Assembly (NCBI GenBank): GCA_018815145.1
Contig: JAHIYL010000011.1
Span: forward strand, 1-14,762
DNA from: Nanobdellota archaeon
Lineage (GTDB): Archaea > Nanobdellota > Nanobdellia > Woesearchaeales > GW2011-AR15
Length of the DNA: 14,762 bases
Reading direction: 5' to 3'
Of the stretch, positions 7,607-14,426 are shown piece after piece. Position numbers and translations under genes: made by a program. Position 1 is the first letter of the stretch. Each line of letters begins with the position of its first letter. The notes beneath the pieces were generated by a model. That model ran no database searches. It was not told the DNA's origin and worked only from the letters and a program-made list of their open reading frames with translations.

Positions 7607-10008
7607 CAGAAGAGAAAGATAAGACTAATAAGGCAGATAAGATGAGTGAAGCAAAAGAAGAAGTGAGAGTAGGTGTCTTTGTCTGCAGCTGCGGAAAGAA
7701 CATCGGAGGAGTTGTGGATGTTGAAAAAGTCACAGAATATGCAAAGACACTTCCTGATGTCAAGATCGCCATGTTGAATATATATACTTGTGCTGATCCT
7801 GGCCAGAATGAGATAAAGCATGCAATAGAAGAGCACAATCTTAACAGGGTTGTTGTTGCTGCATGTTCACCAAGGATGCATGAGCCTACCTTTCGAAATA
7901 CAGTCTCAGAAGCAGGACTCAATCCGTATCTTCTTGAGATGGCAAACCTCAGGGAGCATGATTCATGGGTGCATATATGGGACAAGGAAAAGGCCACTGA
8001 AAAGGCCAAAGAGATTGTTGATATTGCTGTTGCAAAAGTAAGGTTTTCTAAACCCCTTAAAAATTTCAAGGTCCAGGTGACAAGATCTGCCATGGTCATA
8101 GGCGGAGGGGTTGCAGGCTGCCAGGCAGCATTGGATCTTGCTGACATGGGTTTTCCGGTCACACTTGTTGAAAAAGAGCCGTCAATCGGCGGGATCATGG
8201 CTGCACTTGATAAGACTTTTCCGACCATGGATTGCTCAATATGTATCTTAGGACCTAAATTGGTTGAAGTAGGCAGGCACAAGAACATCAATCTCCTTAC
8301 AAATTCAGAGGTTGTGAAGACAGAAGGCTATATAGGCAATTTCAAGGTTACTGTGAAGACCAAACCAAGATACGTGATAGAAGAGAAATGCACCGGCTGC
8401 GGAGACTGCAGTGCAGCGTGCCCAGTTACCATACCTTCAAAATTTGAAAGAGGGTTGTCACCATTGAAAGCTATCCATGCACCTTTTCCTCAGGCAGTGC
8501 CATTGAAATTCAATATTGACCAGGACGCATGCATCAAATGCTATAAATGTGCAGAAGCCTGTGCAGACAGGCGGGCGATTGATTTGACACAGGAAGAAAC
8601 AACCCGGAAGATAGAGGTTGGCACAATCATTGTCGCTACAGGCTGTGAACCATCTGATCCAAGAGAAAAGCCTGAATATGGTTATGGGAGATTTGAGAAT
8701 GTTGTCGATGGCATGGAATTTGAAAGGATAGTATGTGCAGGAGGACCGACAGGAGGAGTTTTGATTCGAAAAGACGGGAAGCATGCCAATAAGTTTGGAT
8801 TCATCCAGTGTGTCGGATCAAGAGACAAATCAATCGGAAAGCCATACTGCTCAAATGTATGCTGCATGAATTCCATAAAGAATGCAATGCTGATAAAAGA
8901 GCATGAGCCTGATGCGACAGTGTATATATTCTATATGGATATTCGGGCGCATGATAAGGGTTTTGAAGAATTATATACTCGTGCAAGGGAAGCAGGGATA
9001 ATGTTCATTAAAGGAAGGCCGTCCCATATATATGAGAGAGGCCCTGACAATAATCCAGTCATTGTGACTGAAGATACATTGACCGGCGAAGTCATGGAAG
9101 TTGAAGTAGACCAGGCAATTCTTGCTGTAGGTGTCAGACCAAGCAAGACTGCAAAAGGAGTTGGTGAAAAGCTTCATGTTCCTGTTGACGGACATGGCTT
9201 TTTCATGGAAGCACATCCAAAACTTAAACCAATTGACAGTCCTGGTGACGGAGTCTATATTGCCGGAGCAGCATTAGAACCTAAGAATATTCATAATTCA
9301 GTTGCTTCAGCATCAGGAGCAGCTTCAAGAGCAGCAATCCCGATGAGCAAAGGCGAGGTTGAGATTGAAGGCATCACAATAAAAGTTGATTCAGACAAAT
9401 GTGTAGGCTGCGGACTCTGTGTCAAAGCATGCCCATATGGTGCGAATTCAATTGATCCGAAAACCAAGAAAGTCGTACATAATGAGGCACAGTGCCATGG
9501 CTGCGGAACATGCGTTGCAGAATGCAGATTCGGGGCTATTGACCAGAAACATTTTACAGATGAACAGATAATGGCACAGATTGATGCTGCACTTGCAAAT
9601 GATCCGGGTTCAAAGATCATGTGTTTTGCATGTAATTGGTGCAGTTATGCAGGTTCAGATTTAGCTGGGGTCTCAAGATTTCAGTATCCGCCGGAGATAA
9701 GGATAATAAGAGTCATGTGCTCAGGAAGGGTATCAGAAAAATTTGTCCTGAGAGCTTTTGAAAAAGGCGCCCGGATTGTCTGGGTCACAGGATGCCACCT
9801 GCCCACAGACTGCCATTACATATCTGGAAACCATTTTGCAAAGGCAAGGATAGAAAGACTGCAGAAGATGCTTCCTAAGAAGATCAATCTTCCTTCAGAA
9901 AGACTGAAGCTCAATTGGATTAGTGCAGCAGAAGGCAGTGTATTTGCAGAATATGTCAGAAAACTTGTGAAAGAACTTGAGGAGATTAATGCGAGTAAGA
10001 GTGAATGA
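7603..10008 (+). CDS. hdrA: Heterodisulfide reductase subunit A fused to MvhD (flavin-based bifurcation core)
   Basis: An 801-residue FAD iron-sulfur protein. Residues ~22-150 are the HdrA N-terminal domain (GVFVCSCGKNIGG, C28/C30; AACSPRMHEPTFR ~86-98). The FAD Rossmann motif is VIGGGVAGCQAALDLADMG (165-183), with FPTMDCSICILGPKL at ~206-220. Inserted 4Fe-4S ferredoxin motifs are at C263/C266/C269/C273 and C310/C313/C316/C320, the second lacking the usual Pro. QCVGSRD (402-408) and YCSNVCCM (415-422) are HdrA hallmarks. Two more ferredoxin motifs lie at C600-C610 and C631-C641. Residues ~670-755 are a complete MvhD domain (CFACNWCSYAGSDLAG, VMCSGRV, GCHLPTDCHY). HdrA splits or merges electron pairs at its FAD; MvhD normally links HdrA to a hydrogenase or dehydrogenase. 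HdrA-MvhD fusions are known, for example in HdrA2 of Methanosarcina. No hydrogenase genes are adjacent; an AOR follows in the operon instead. Confidence 0.95.
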   Translation: MTEEKDKTNKADKMSEAKEEVRVGVFVCSCGKNIGGVVDVEKVTEYAKTLPDVKIAMLNIYTCADPGQNEIKHAIEEHNLNRVVVAACSPRMHEPTFRNTVSEAGLNPYLLEMANLREHDSWVHIWDKEKATEKAKEIVDIAVAKVRFSKPLKNFKVQVTRSAMVIGGGVAGCQAALDLADMGFPVTLVEKEPSIGGIMAALDKTFPTMDCSICILGPKLVEVGRHKNINLLTNSEVVKTEGYIGNFKVTVKTKPRYVIEEKCTGCGDCSAACPVTIPSKFERGLSPLKAIHAPFPQAVPLKFNIDQDACIKCYKCAEACADRRAIDLTQEETTRKIEVGTIIVATGCEPSDPREKPEYGYGRFENVVDGMEFERIVCAGGPTGGVLIRKDGKHANKFGFIQCVGSRDKSIGKPYCSNVCCMNSIKNAMLIKEHEPDATVYIFYMDIRAHDKGFEELYTRAREAGIMFIKGRPSHIYERGPDNNPVIVTEDTLTGEVMEVEVDQAILAVGVRPSKTAKGVGEKLHVPVDGHGFFMEAHPKLKPIDSPGDGVYIAGAALEPKNIHNSVASASGAASRAAIPMSKGEVEIEGITIKVDSDKCVGCGLCVKACPYGANSIDPKTKKVVHNEAQCHGCGTCVAECRFGAIDQKHFTDEQIMAQIDAALANDPGSKIMCFACNWCSYAGSDLAGVSRFQYPPEIRIIRVMCSGRVSEKFVLRAFEKGARIVWVTGCHLPTDCHYISGNHFAKARIERLQKMLPKKINLPSERLKLNWISAAEGSVFAEYVRKLVKELEEINASKSE

Positions 10009-10027
10009 TTAATAATTACACAAAAAA

Positions 10028-10123
10028 AATATTTTTCATAGGCACAGGTCGGACGGGGGATGCCCCATCGGGGTATCCGACGAGGAGCAAAGCTCCGACT
10101 GCCGCTATGAAATGAAAAATATT
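10028..10123. repeat. GC-rich REP/MITE-like palindromic element inside the operon
   Basis: Outer arms AATATTTTTCATAG (10028-10041) and CTATGA-AATGA-AAAATATT (10105-10123) are inverted copies, the right one interrupted by five bases. Inside, GTCGGA (10048-10053) pairs with TCCGAC (10076-10081) or with its second copy at 10094-10099, and GGAGC-AAA-GCTCC (10084-10096) is a perfect 5-bp hairpin. CCCC-ATC-GGGG is a third possible stem. The core is strikingly GC-rich against A/T-rich flanks and has no coding capacity. It divides hdrA from hdrC, genes that are usually adjacent. It could be a non-autonomous mobile repeat, an mRNA stability or processing element, or a partial terminator lowering downstream expression. 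Confidence 0.6.
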
Positions 10124-10167
10124 ATGGATAAATTGCAGAAATATCAAATATAAATAACATCAATAAA

Positions 10168-10641
10168 ATGACTGAAATCAATCTGGAATTAAGAAAGGAA
10201 CTTGTGAAGGAGATACCTGAGCTATTGAAATGTTTCCAGTGCGGAACTTGTGTATCAAGCTGTCTTGCTGAAAAATATAGTGGTTCATATTCACCAAGGA
10301 GAAAGATACTTATGGCCTGCTATGGCCAGAAAGACATAATCGCAAAAGAGCTCTGGAGATGTGTGACATGCAACAGCTGCAATGAGCGCTGCCCTCAGGA
10401 AGTCAACCCATATGATGTATTGATCAAGCTCAAAAACTATGCATTGAAGCATGGTCTTGTCGAAGATGAGGCATTGCAGGCAACAGAGAAGCTTGTCAGG
10501 AAGACAGGAAGGGCCATGCCGGTCAATGAGAGGACACAGAGGATGAGACAAGAACTGGGTCTTGAAGAACTGAAGCCTATTGATGATCTTGATAAACTTT
10601 TTGAAGAAAAAAAAGAAGAAAAGGAAGTAAAGCAAAAATGA
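10168..10641 (+). CDS. hdrC: Heterodisulfide reductase subunit C
   Basis: A 157-residue iron-sulfur protein with two [4Fe-4S] motifs: C22/C25/C28/C32 (CFQCGTCVSSC) and C65/C68/C71/C75 (CVTCNSCNERCP). YSPRRKILMACYG between them and VNPYDVLIKLKNYALKHG after them fit HdrC. It passes electrons between HdrA and the catalytic HdrB. The C-terminal ~25 residues are a Lys/Glu-rich tail. No clear ribosome binding site precedes the ATG (upstream is AACATCAATAAA), unlike other genes here, which may mean a separate transcript start or readthrough from the folded element upstream. Its TGA overlaps the hdrB ATG (ATGA at 10638). Related HdrC-like subunits occur in other oxidoreductases, but the hdrA/hdrB neighbours make this call firm. 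Confidence 0.93.
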   Translation: MTEINLELRKELVKEIPELLKCFQCGTCVSSCLAEKYSGSYSPRRKILMACYGQKDIIAKELWRCVTCNSCNERCPQEVNPYDVLIKLKNYALKHGLVEDEALQATEKLVRKTGRAMPVNERTQRMRQELGLEELKPIDDLDKLFEEKKEEKEVKQK

Positions 10642-11561
10642 CTGAAGAAAAGACAGAGAAGGAACAGGAGCCGGAAAAATCACCTGAAGAAAAAAAATAT
10701 GCATTATATTTAGGCTGCGTTATCCCTACCCAGATGCCACATATTGAGAAACTGGGAAAAGTTGTGCTTCCAAAATTGGGATTTTCTCTTGTTGACGCAG
10801 AGTTCACATGCTGCCCGTATTATGCAGTAAAAGATATTGATGAAAAAAAATGGCTTGTTGCTGCAGCACGAAACCTTGCTGTCGCAGAAGAGAAGGGATT
10901 TGATATAATCAGCCTGTGCAATGGGTGTTCGCAGACACTTATTGAGGCAAAGCACATGCTTGATGAAGATAGGGATCTCAGGATTGAGATAAACAAAGAA
11001 CTTGCCGTGATTGGAAAAGAATACAAGGGCAAAGTGAGTGTCAGGCATTTCATGATGGTCCTTGATGAATACAGGGAAAAGATAAAAGAGCTGACAGTAA
11101 GACCTTTCAGTGGATATCTTTTTGCTACACATACCGGCTGCCATCTTTTGAGACCATCACAGATATTAGGGTTTGACAATCCTGAAGACCCTAAAAAATT
11201 TGATGAATTTGTTGAGGCTCTTGGAGCGAATGCACTTGATTATCAGCATAAGGCACTGTGCTGCGGCTCAGCACAGCTGACAAGAGAAAAAGACATGGCC
11301 TTGTCCATGATGAAAGACAAGCTTGAAGAATTAAAAGAAAAAAAAGCAGATGCTCTGGCAGTTTGCTGTCCCAGCTGCTTTTTGCAGTTTGACAAGAATT
11401 CAGTGCTCCTGAAAGCCAAATATAAGGAAGATATGAAGATTCCTGTGATGCATGCATTGCAGATGCTGGGATTGGCATTAGGCATGAGCACAGCAGAAGT
11501 GTTTGCTGAAAAGAACAGATCAATGAATCCTGAATTCCTGAAAAGGCTGGAATCACTATGA
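10638..11561 (+). CDS. hdrB: Heterodisulfide reductase subunit B (two CCG domains)
   Basis: 307 residues after a charged ~20-residue N-terminal extension. Two Cys-rich CCG domains are complete: C27, C58-C59, C94 and C97 (YLGC, TCCPYY, LCNGCS) and C168, C208-C209, C244 and C247 (HTGCH, LCCGS, CCPSC). In HdrB these bind two noncubane [4Fe-4S] clusters that reduce the CoM-S-S-CoB disulfide. Full conservation suggests a real disulfide or similar two-electron acceptor site, though many non-methanogens carry such HdrB proteins with unknown substrates and nothing here shows CoM or CoB synthesis. It is translationally coupled to hdrC. The next gene begins 10 bp later. Confidence 0.93.
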   Translation: MTEEKTEKEQEPEKSPEEKKYALYLGCVIPTQMPHIEKLGKVVLPKLGFSLVDAEFTCCPYYAVKDIDEKKWLVAAARNLAVAEEKGFDIISLCNGCSQTLIEAKHMLDEDRDLRIEINKELAVIGKEYKGKVSVRHFMMVLDEYREKIKELTVRPFSGYLFATHTGCHLLRPSQILGFDNPEDPKKFDEFVEALGANALDYQHKALCCGSAQLTREKDMALSMMKDKLEELKEKKADALAVCCPSCFLQFDKNSVLLKAKYKEDMKIPVMHALQMLGLALGMSTAEVFAEKNRSMNPEFLKRLESL

Positions 11562-11571
11562 TCAACTGATA

Positions 11572-11901
11572 ATGAATGCAATGATGATGGAAAAGGAAAA
11601 TTTTGTGAAGGTTGTCTTGCTCACACCATTTGAAAGATTTTCAGACAAAAAGAATAGTAAGAGGGAAATTGAGATAAGGTTCAAAAAAGGAGAGACCTTC
11701 GGTGACCTTGTAGAAAAGCTTGCCAAAAAATTCGGCAGGGAGTTTGAACAGACATTATTTGACAAGACCGGACAGATTGATGATGATGTCATGGTTATGC
11801 TGGATGGAAGGAACATATCTGCAAAAAAAGGCTCTGGATTTTCAGAAGAGCTTGTTTGCGGAAAAGAATATGTCTTCTGTTCAGTGATATCAGGTGGTTA
11901 A
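11572..11901 (+). CDS. MoaD/ThiS-like ubiquitin-fold sulfur carrier ending in Gly-Gly
   Basis: A 109-residue protein with the beta-grasp pattern (VKVVLLTPFERFS ... ETFGDLVEKLAKKFG ... VMVMLDGRNI) ending in SVISGG. The terminal diglycine is the thiocarboxylate site of MoaD and ThiS sulfur carriers. MoaD donates sulfur to make molybdopterin, the cofactor needed by the tungsto/molybdo-enzyme encoded next, and MoaD-like genes commonly neighbour AOR genes. Four in-frame Met codons (11572, 11581, 11584, 11587) make the exact start uncertain. Conserved sequence begins about at FVKVVLL, so the start at 11587 is equally possible. The stop overlaps the ribosome site region of the AOR gene. It could alternatively be a modifier (SAMP-like protein). 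Confidence 0.82.
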   Translation: MNAMMMEKENFVKVVLLTPFERFSDKKNSKREIEIRFKKGETFGDLVEKLAKKFGREFEQTLFDKTGQIDDDVMVMLDGRNISAKKGSGFSEELVCGKEYVFCSVISGG

Positions 11902-11902
11902 A

Positions 11903-13750
11903 ATGCAATTCAAAGGATATACAGGAAAATATTTGGACATTGATCTTACTTCAAGGATTGTGAAGGTAGAGAATCTGCCTGAAGACTGGCCAAAAAAATA
12001 CATCGGCGGCATAGGTTTTGGAATAAAGACTGCATGGGACAACATACCTAAAGGCGTCGGTTCACTTGACCCGGAAAATGTCATAAGTTTCTGGACAGGG
12101 CCTTTTGCAGGAACACTGGTTCCGGTCTCATCAAAATATTCTGCCACAGCAAAATCACCCCTAACAGAAGGGATAGGGTTTGGGCTTTCATCAGGTTATT
12201 TCGGAGCAGAGCTTAAAAGAGCTGGATATGACGGATTGGTTGTTCGCGGAAAAGCAGACAAATTAGTATATCTATTCATAGATGATGATGTTGTTGAGAT
12301 AAAGGATGCAGTAAAATTAACCGGAAAGACGACTTGGGAGACAGAGGATCTCATAAAAGAAGAGCTTGAGGATCAGTCTGTCAGGGTTGCGGCAATAGGT
12401 TCTGCCGGTGAGAAGCTAGTCAGATTTGCGTGCATCACAAATGCCAGGAACAGGCAGGTCGGCAGGAACGGGCTTGGATGCGTAATGGGCTCAAAGAACC
12501 TGAAGGCTGTTGCTGTGAGAGGAACAAAAGAAGTACAGGTTGATGATCTCAAGACGCTCCTAAAGGAAGTGAAGCAATTGTACAAGGACTGCCGCGGAGA
12601 CAAGATGTATTACGGGAAACAGGGTACACCGATAAAGATCCTACAGCATAACAAGAGAGCTGTCCTTGCGACCAATAATTTCCAGAAGATGATTTTTGAC
12701 GGCGCAGAGAATGTATCAGGCGAAAAGATGAATGATGAAAAAGTGAAGAAGATTGTGGCATGCGAGATGTGTGCTGTTGCCTGCGACCATGTCAATGTGA
12801 TAAGTGAAGGTGAATACAAAGGAGCAGTGAGTTCAATCGATCTGGAGACACTCTGGGTATTTGGTCCGCTTTGCGGGGTCGATAATCTTGATGCAGTCAC
12901 AAAAGCAGCAGAACACTGCGATACTCTTGGTATGGACACCCTGTCAGCAGGAGGGACTGTTGCCTGGGCAATGGAGTGCTATGAGAAAGGAATATTCACA
13001 AAAGAAGATACAGATGGTCTTGAACTGAATTTCGGCAATCATCAGGCAATGGTAGAGCTTGTCAGGAGAATAGGGAGACGAGAAGGAAAATTTGCAGAGA
13101 TGCTTGGTGAGGGTACAAAAAGAGCTGCTGAAAAGACAGGTAAGGATACGATTAATTTTGCTATGCAGATCAAAGGTCTTGAGACAAGTGCTTATCCTTT
13201 CAGGGTCATGCAGACAGGAGCGCTCGGCCATGCAACATGCCTGACAGGAGCATTCTACCAGAGAAGCGGAAGCTATCAGTATGATGAGAAGGATGTATTT
13301 GACAGATTTTCACTTGATGACAAGAGAGGGAAAGTAGTTGCTGACGGAGAGGATGATTACACAGTGATTGATTCTCTTATCATCTGCAAGTTTTCAAGAA
13401 GGATATATACAGACAAGGAAAAGGTTGCCCACATGTGGAAATGGGTCACAGGAGAAGAGATGGTGTATGATGGTCTTCTGAAAAGAGGCAGGACGATATA
13501 TACTCTTGGCAGGGCATTCAATGCAAGGCACGGGCTTTTGAGAGATTCAGATTATCTTCCAAAAAGGGCTTATGAAGAAGAGATAAATGACCACATAAAC
13601 AAGCATGCGATTGTCCGGATGAATGAGTGGGACATTGCCCTTGACAGCTATTATGATTATAGGGGATGGGATAAAAAGACAGGAATTCCAAAGAAAGAGA
13701 CTCTTAAGAAACTTGGTTTGGATGATGCAGCAGAAGAATTGGGGATTTGA
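11903..13750 (+). CDS. aor: Aldehyde ferredoxin oxidoreductase family tungsten/molybdenum enzyme
   Basis: The ATG at 11903 is chosen over the GTG at 11894 because AGGTGG (11892-11897) is an ideal ribosome site for it. The resulting 615 residues match AOR length (~600). The N-terminal pterin-binding domain shows IGGIGFGIKTAWDN (~34-47), GPFAGTLVPVSSKYSATAKS (66-85) and RNRQVGRNGLGCVMGSKNLK (182-201). The [4Fe-4S] ligands are C287/C290/C294 (CEMCAVAC) and C495 (LIICKF). LETLWVFGPLCG (314-325) carries the conserved Glu region, and MECYEKG and NFGN are present. The family oxidises aldehydes to acids with ferredoxin. The segment that in classical AORs reads RGA-x-H here reads TGAFYQRSGS (448-457), with no His, so the substrate may differ. 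BamB-type benzoyl-CoA reductases are distant relatives also linked to Hdr genes. It forms an operon with the MoaD-like gene and a ferredoxin subunit 15 bp downstream. Confidence 0.93.
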   Translation: MQFKGYTGKYLDIDLTSRIVKVENLPEDWPKKYIGGIGFGIKTAWDNIPKGVGSLDPENVISFWTGPFAGTLVPVSSKYSATAKSPLTEGIGFGLSSGYFGAELKRAGYDGLVVRGKADKLVYLFIDDDVVEIKDAVKLTGKTTWETEDLIKEELEDQSVRVAAIGSAGEKLVRFACITNARNRQVGRNGLGCVMGSKNLKAVAVRGTKEVQVDDLKTLLKEVKQLYKDCRGDKMYYGKQGTPIKILQHNKRAVLATNNFQKMIFDGAENVSGEKMNDEKVKKIVACEMCAVACDHVNVISEGEYKGAVSSIDLETLWVFGPLCGVDNLDAVTKAAEHCDTLGMDTLSAGGTVAWAMECYEKGIFTKEDTDGLELNFGNHQAMVELVRRIGRREGKFAEMLGEGTKRAAEKTGKDTINFAMQIKGLETSAYPFRVMQTGALGHATCLTGAFYQRSGSYQYDEKDVFDRFSLDDKRGKVVADGEDDYTVIDSLIICKFSRRIYTDKEKVAHMWKWVTGEEMVYDGLLKRGRTIYTLGRAFNARHGLLRDSDYLPKRAYEEEINDHINKHAIVRMNEWDIALDSYYDYRGWDKKTGIPKKETLKKLGLDDAAEELGI

Positions 13751-13765
13751 TAAGGTGAATAGAGA

Positions 13766-14263
13766 ATGGCAGAAGAAAAAATAATTGTCTGTGACACTGA
13801 TGCATGCACAGGATGCAGGATCTGTGAATACATCTGTTCAGCAGTTAATGAGGGAAAGATAAATCCGCGCCTATCAAGGATACGGACTATCAGGATTGAT
13901 CCGGTCTTTGACCTTGCCATGAGCTGCAGAAAATGTGATAATCCTAGATGCATAGATGCATGTGCAAGGAACGCAATCACTCAGGACGAGGAAACAAAAC
14001 TTATTGAGATAAATAAAGACAAATGCGACGGCTGCGGCTATTGTATTGAGCAGTGTAATTTTGGTGTCCTTTCAATGGGTATAGATAAAAGAGTGGCTCT
14101 TGTGTGTGATACCTGCAAGGAGAACAATGACGGGAAGCCTGCCTGTGTAGACTATTGCCCTAAAGAGGCCCTGAAATTTGTTAAGATATCAGAAATATCT
14201 GAAGAGAAGGTCAGGAAATTCCATAGTGTCTTGCAGGAAAATACAGATAAAAAAGAAAAATAG
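13766..14263 (+). CDS. HycB/CooF-like ferredoxin with four [4Fe-4S] clusters, electron-transfer subunit of the AOR
   Basis: 165 residues with 16 Cys in the four-motif pattern of HycB/DMSO reductase-type electron-transfer subunits: C14/C17/C20/C24, C54/C57/C62/C66, C87/C90/C93/C97 and C114/C117/C127/C131. No signal peptide is seen, so it is cytoplasmic. Such proteins are the small subunit of several AOR-family enzymes (AorA type, BamC), carrying electrons from the pterin site to partner flavoproteins. The gene starts 15 bp after aor with ribosome site AAGGTGA (13752-13758) and closes the operon. It is probably the bridge between the AOR and the HdrA-MvhD protein. Confidence 0.92.
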   Translation: MAEEKIIVCDTDACTGCRICEYICSAVNEGKINPRLSRIRTIRIDPVFDLAMSCRKCDNPRCIDACARNAITQDEETKLIEINKDKCDGCGYCIEQCNFGVLSMGIDKRVALVCDTCKENNDGKPACVDYCPKEALKFVKISEISEEKVRKFHSVLQENTDKKEK

Positions 14264-14268
14264 ATATG

Positions 14269-14320
14269 GATTTTTGCACATGCCTAAATATAATTTGCAT
14301 AATTTTTATAATTTCTTTGA
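14269..14320 (+). terminator. T-rich region, probable terminator of the redox operon
   Basis: Following the ferredoxin stop are T-tracts (GGATTTTTGC, AATTTTTATAATTTCTTT) in A/T-rich DNA with no strong hairpin, as expected of an archaeal transcription end. A fresh promoter follows immediately. Confidence 0.35.
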
Positions 14321-14330
14321 AGCACAAATT

Positions 14331-14417
14331 ATTTATATAAAAAAAGGTTTTTCAACTCTGGGAGGGATAATCTGCTAAAGTTAGCTGATTATCATGCTCA
14401 AAATAAAATATAGGTGG
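14331..14417 (+). promoter_or_regulatory. Promoter, 28-bp inverted repeat and ribosome site of the TRAM gene
   Basis: ATTTATATAA (14331-14340) is a strong archaeal TATA box, placing the transcript start near 14363. Immediately after, GATAATC (14366-14372) with GCTAA (14374-14378) is mirrored by TTAGC (14381-14385) and GATTATC (14387-14393), a 28-bp inverted repeat with only T-T mismatches and an AG centre. As RNA it folds to a stable stem near the 5' end; as DNA it would be an operator at the start site. AGGTGG (14412-14417) is the ribosome site for the ATG at 14427. Confidence 0.6.
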
Positions 14418-14426
14418 TAAAAAAAT

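Noticed and set aside
6979..7836. 285-codon open frame on the minus strand across the polyferredoxin and hdrA
   Set aside because: It lies antisense to well-supported iron-sulfur genes, has no ribosome site and reads as low-complexity Ser/Phe-rich sequence, the usual shadow of Cys/Lys-rich coding DNA.
7548..8291. 247-codon minus-strand frame over hdrA
   Set aside because: Antisense shadow of the conserved HdrA N-terminal and FAD domains, with no recognisable domain.
7603..11561. Calling the cluster evidence of methanogenesis
   Set aside because: No methyl-CoM reductase, Mtr, F420 or CoB/CoM genes are seen, and HdrABC is common in non-methanogens.
11894..11902. GTG at 11894 as start of the AOR gene
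   Set aside because: The GTG lies within the AGGTGG ribosome site for the ATG at 11903, and the AOR family pattern begins at that ATG (MQFKGYTGKYLDIDL).
11903..14263. Naming the AOR/ferredoxin pair as benzoyl-CoA reductase BamBC
   Set aside because: The Hdr company is similar, but no benzoyl-CoA pathway gene is present and the AOR sequence alone does not separate BamB from other AOR clades by eye.
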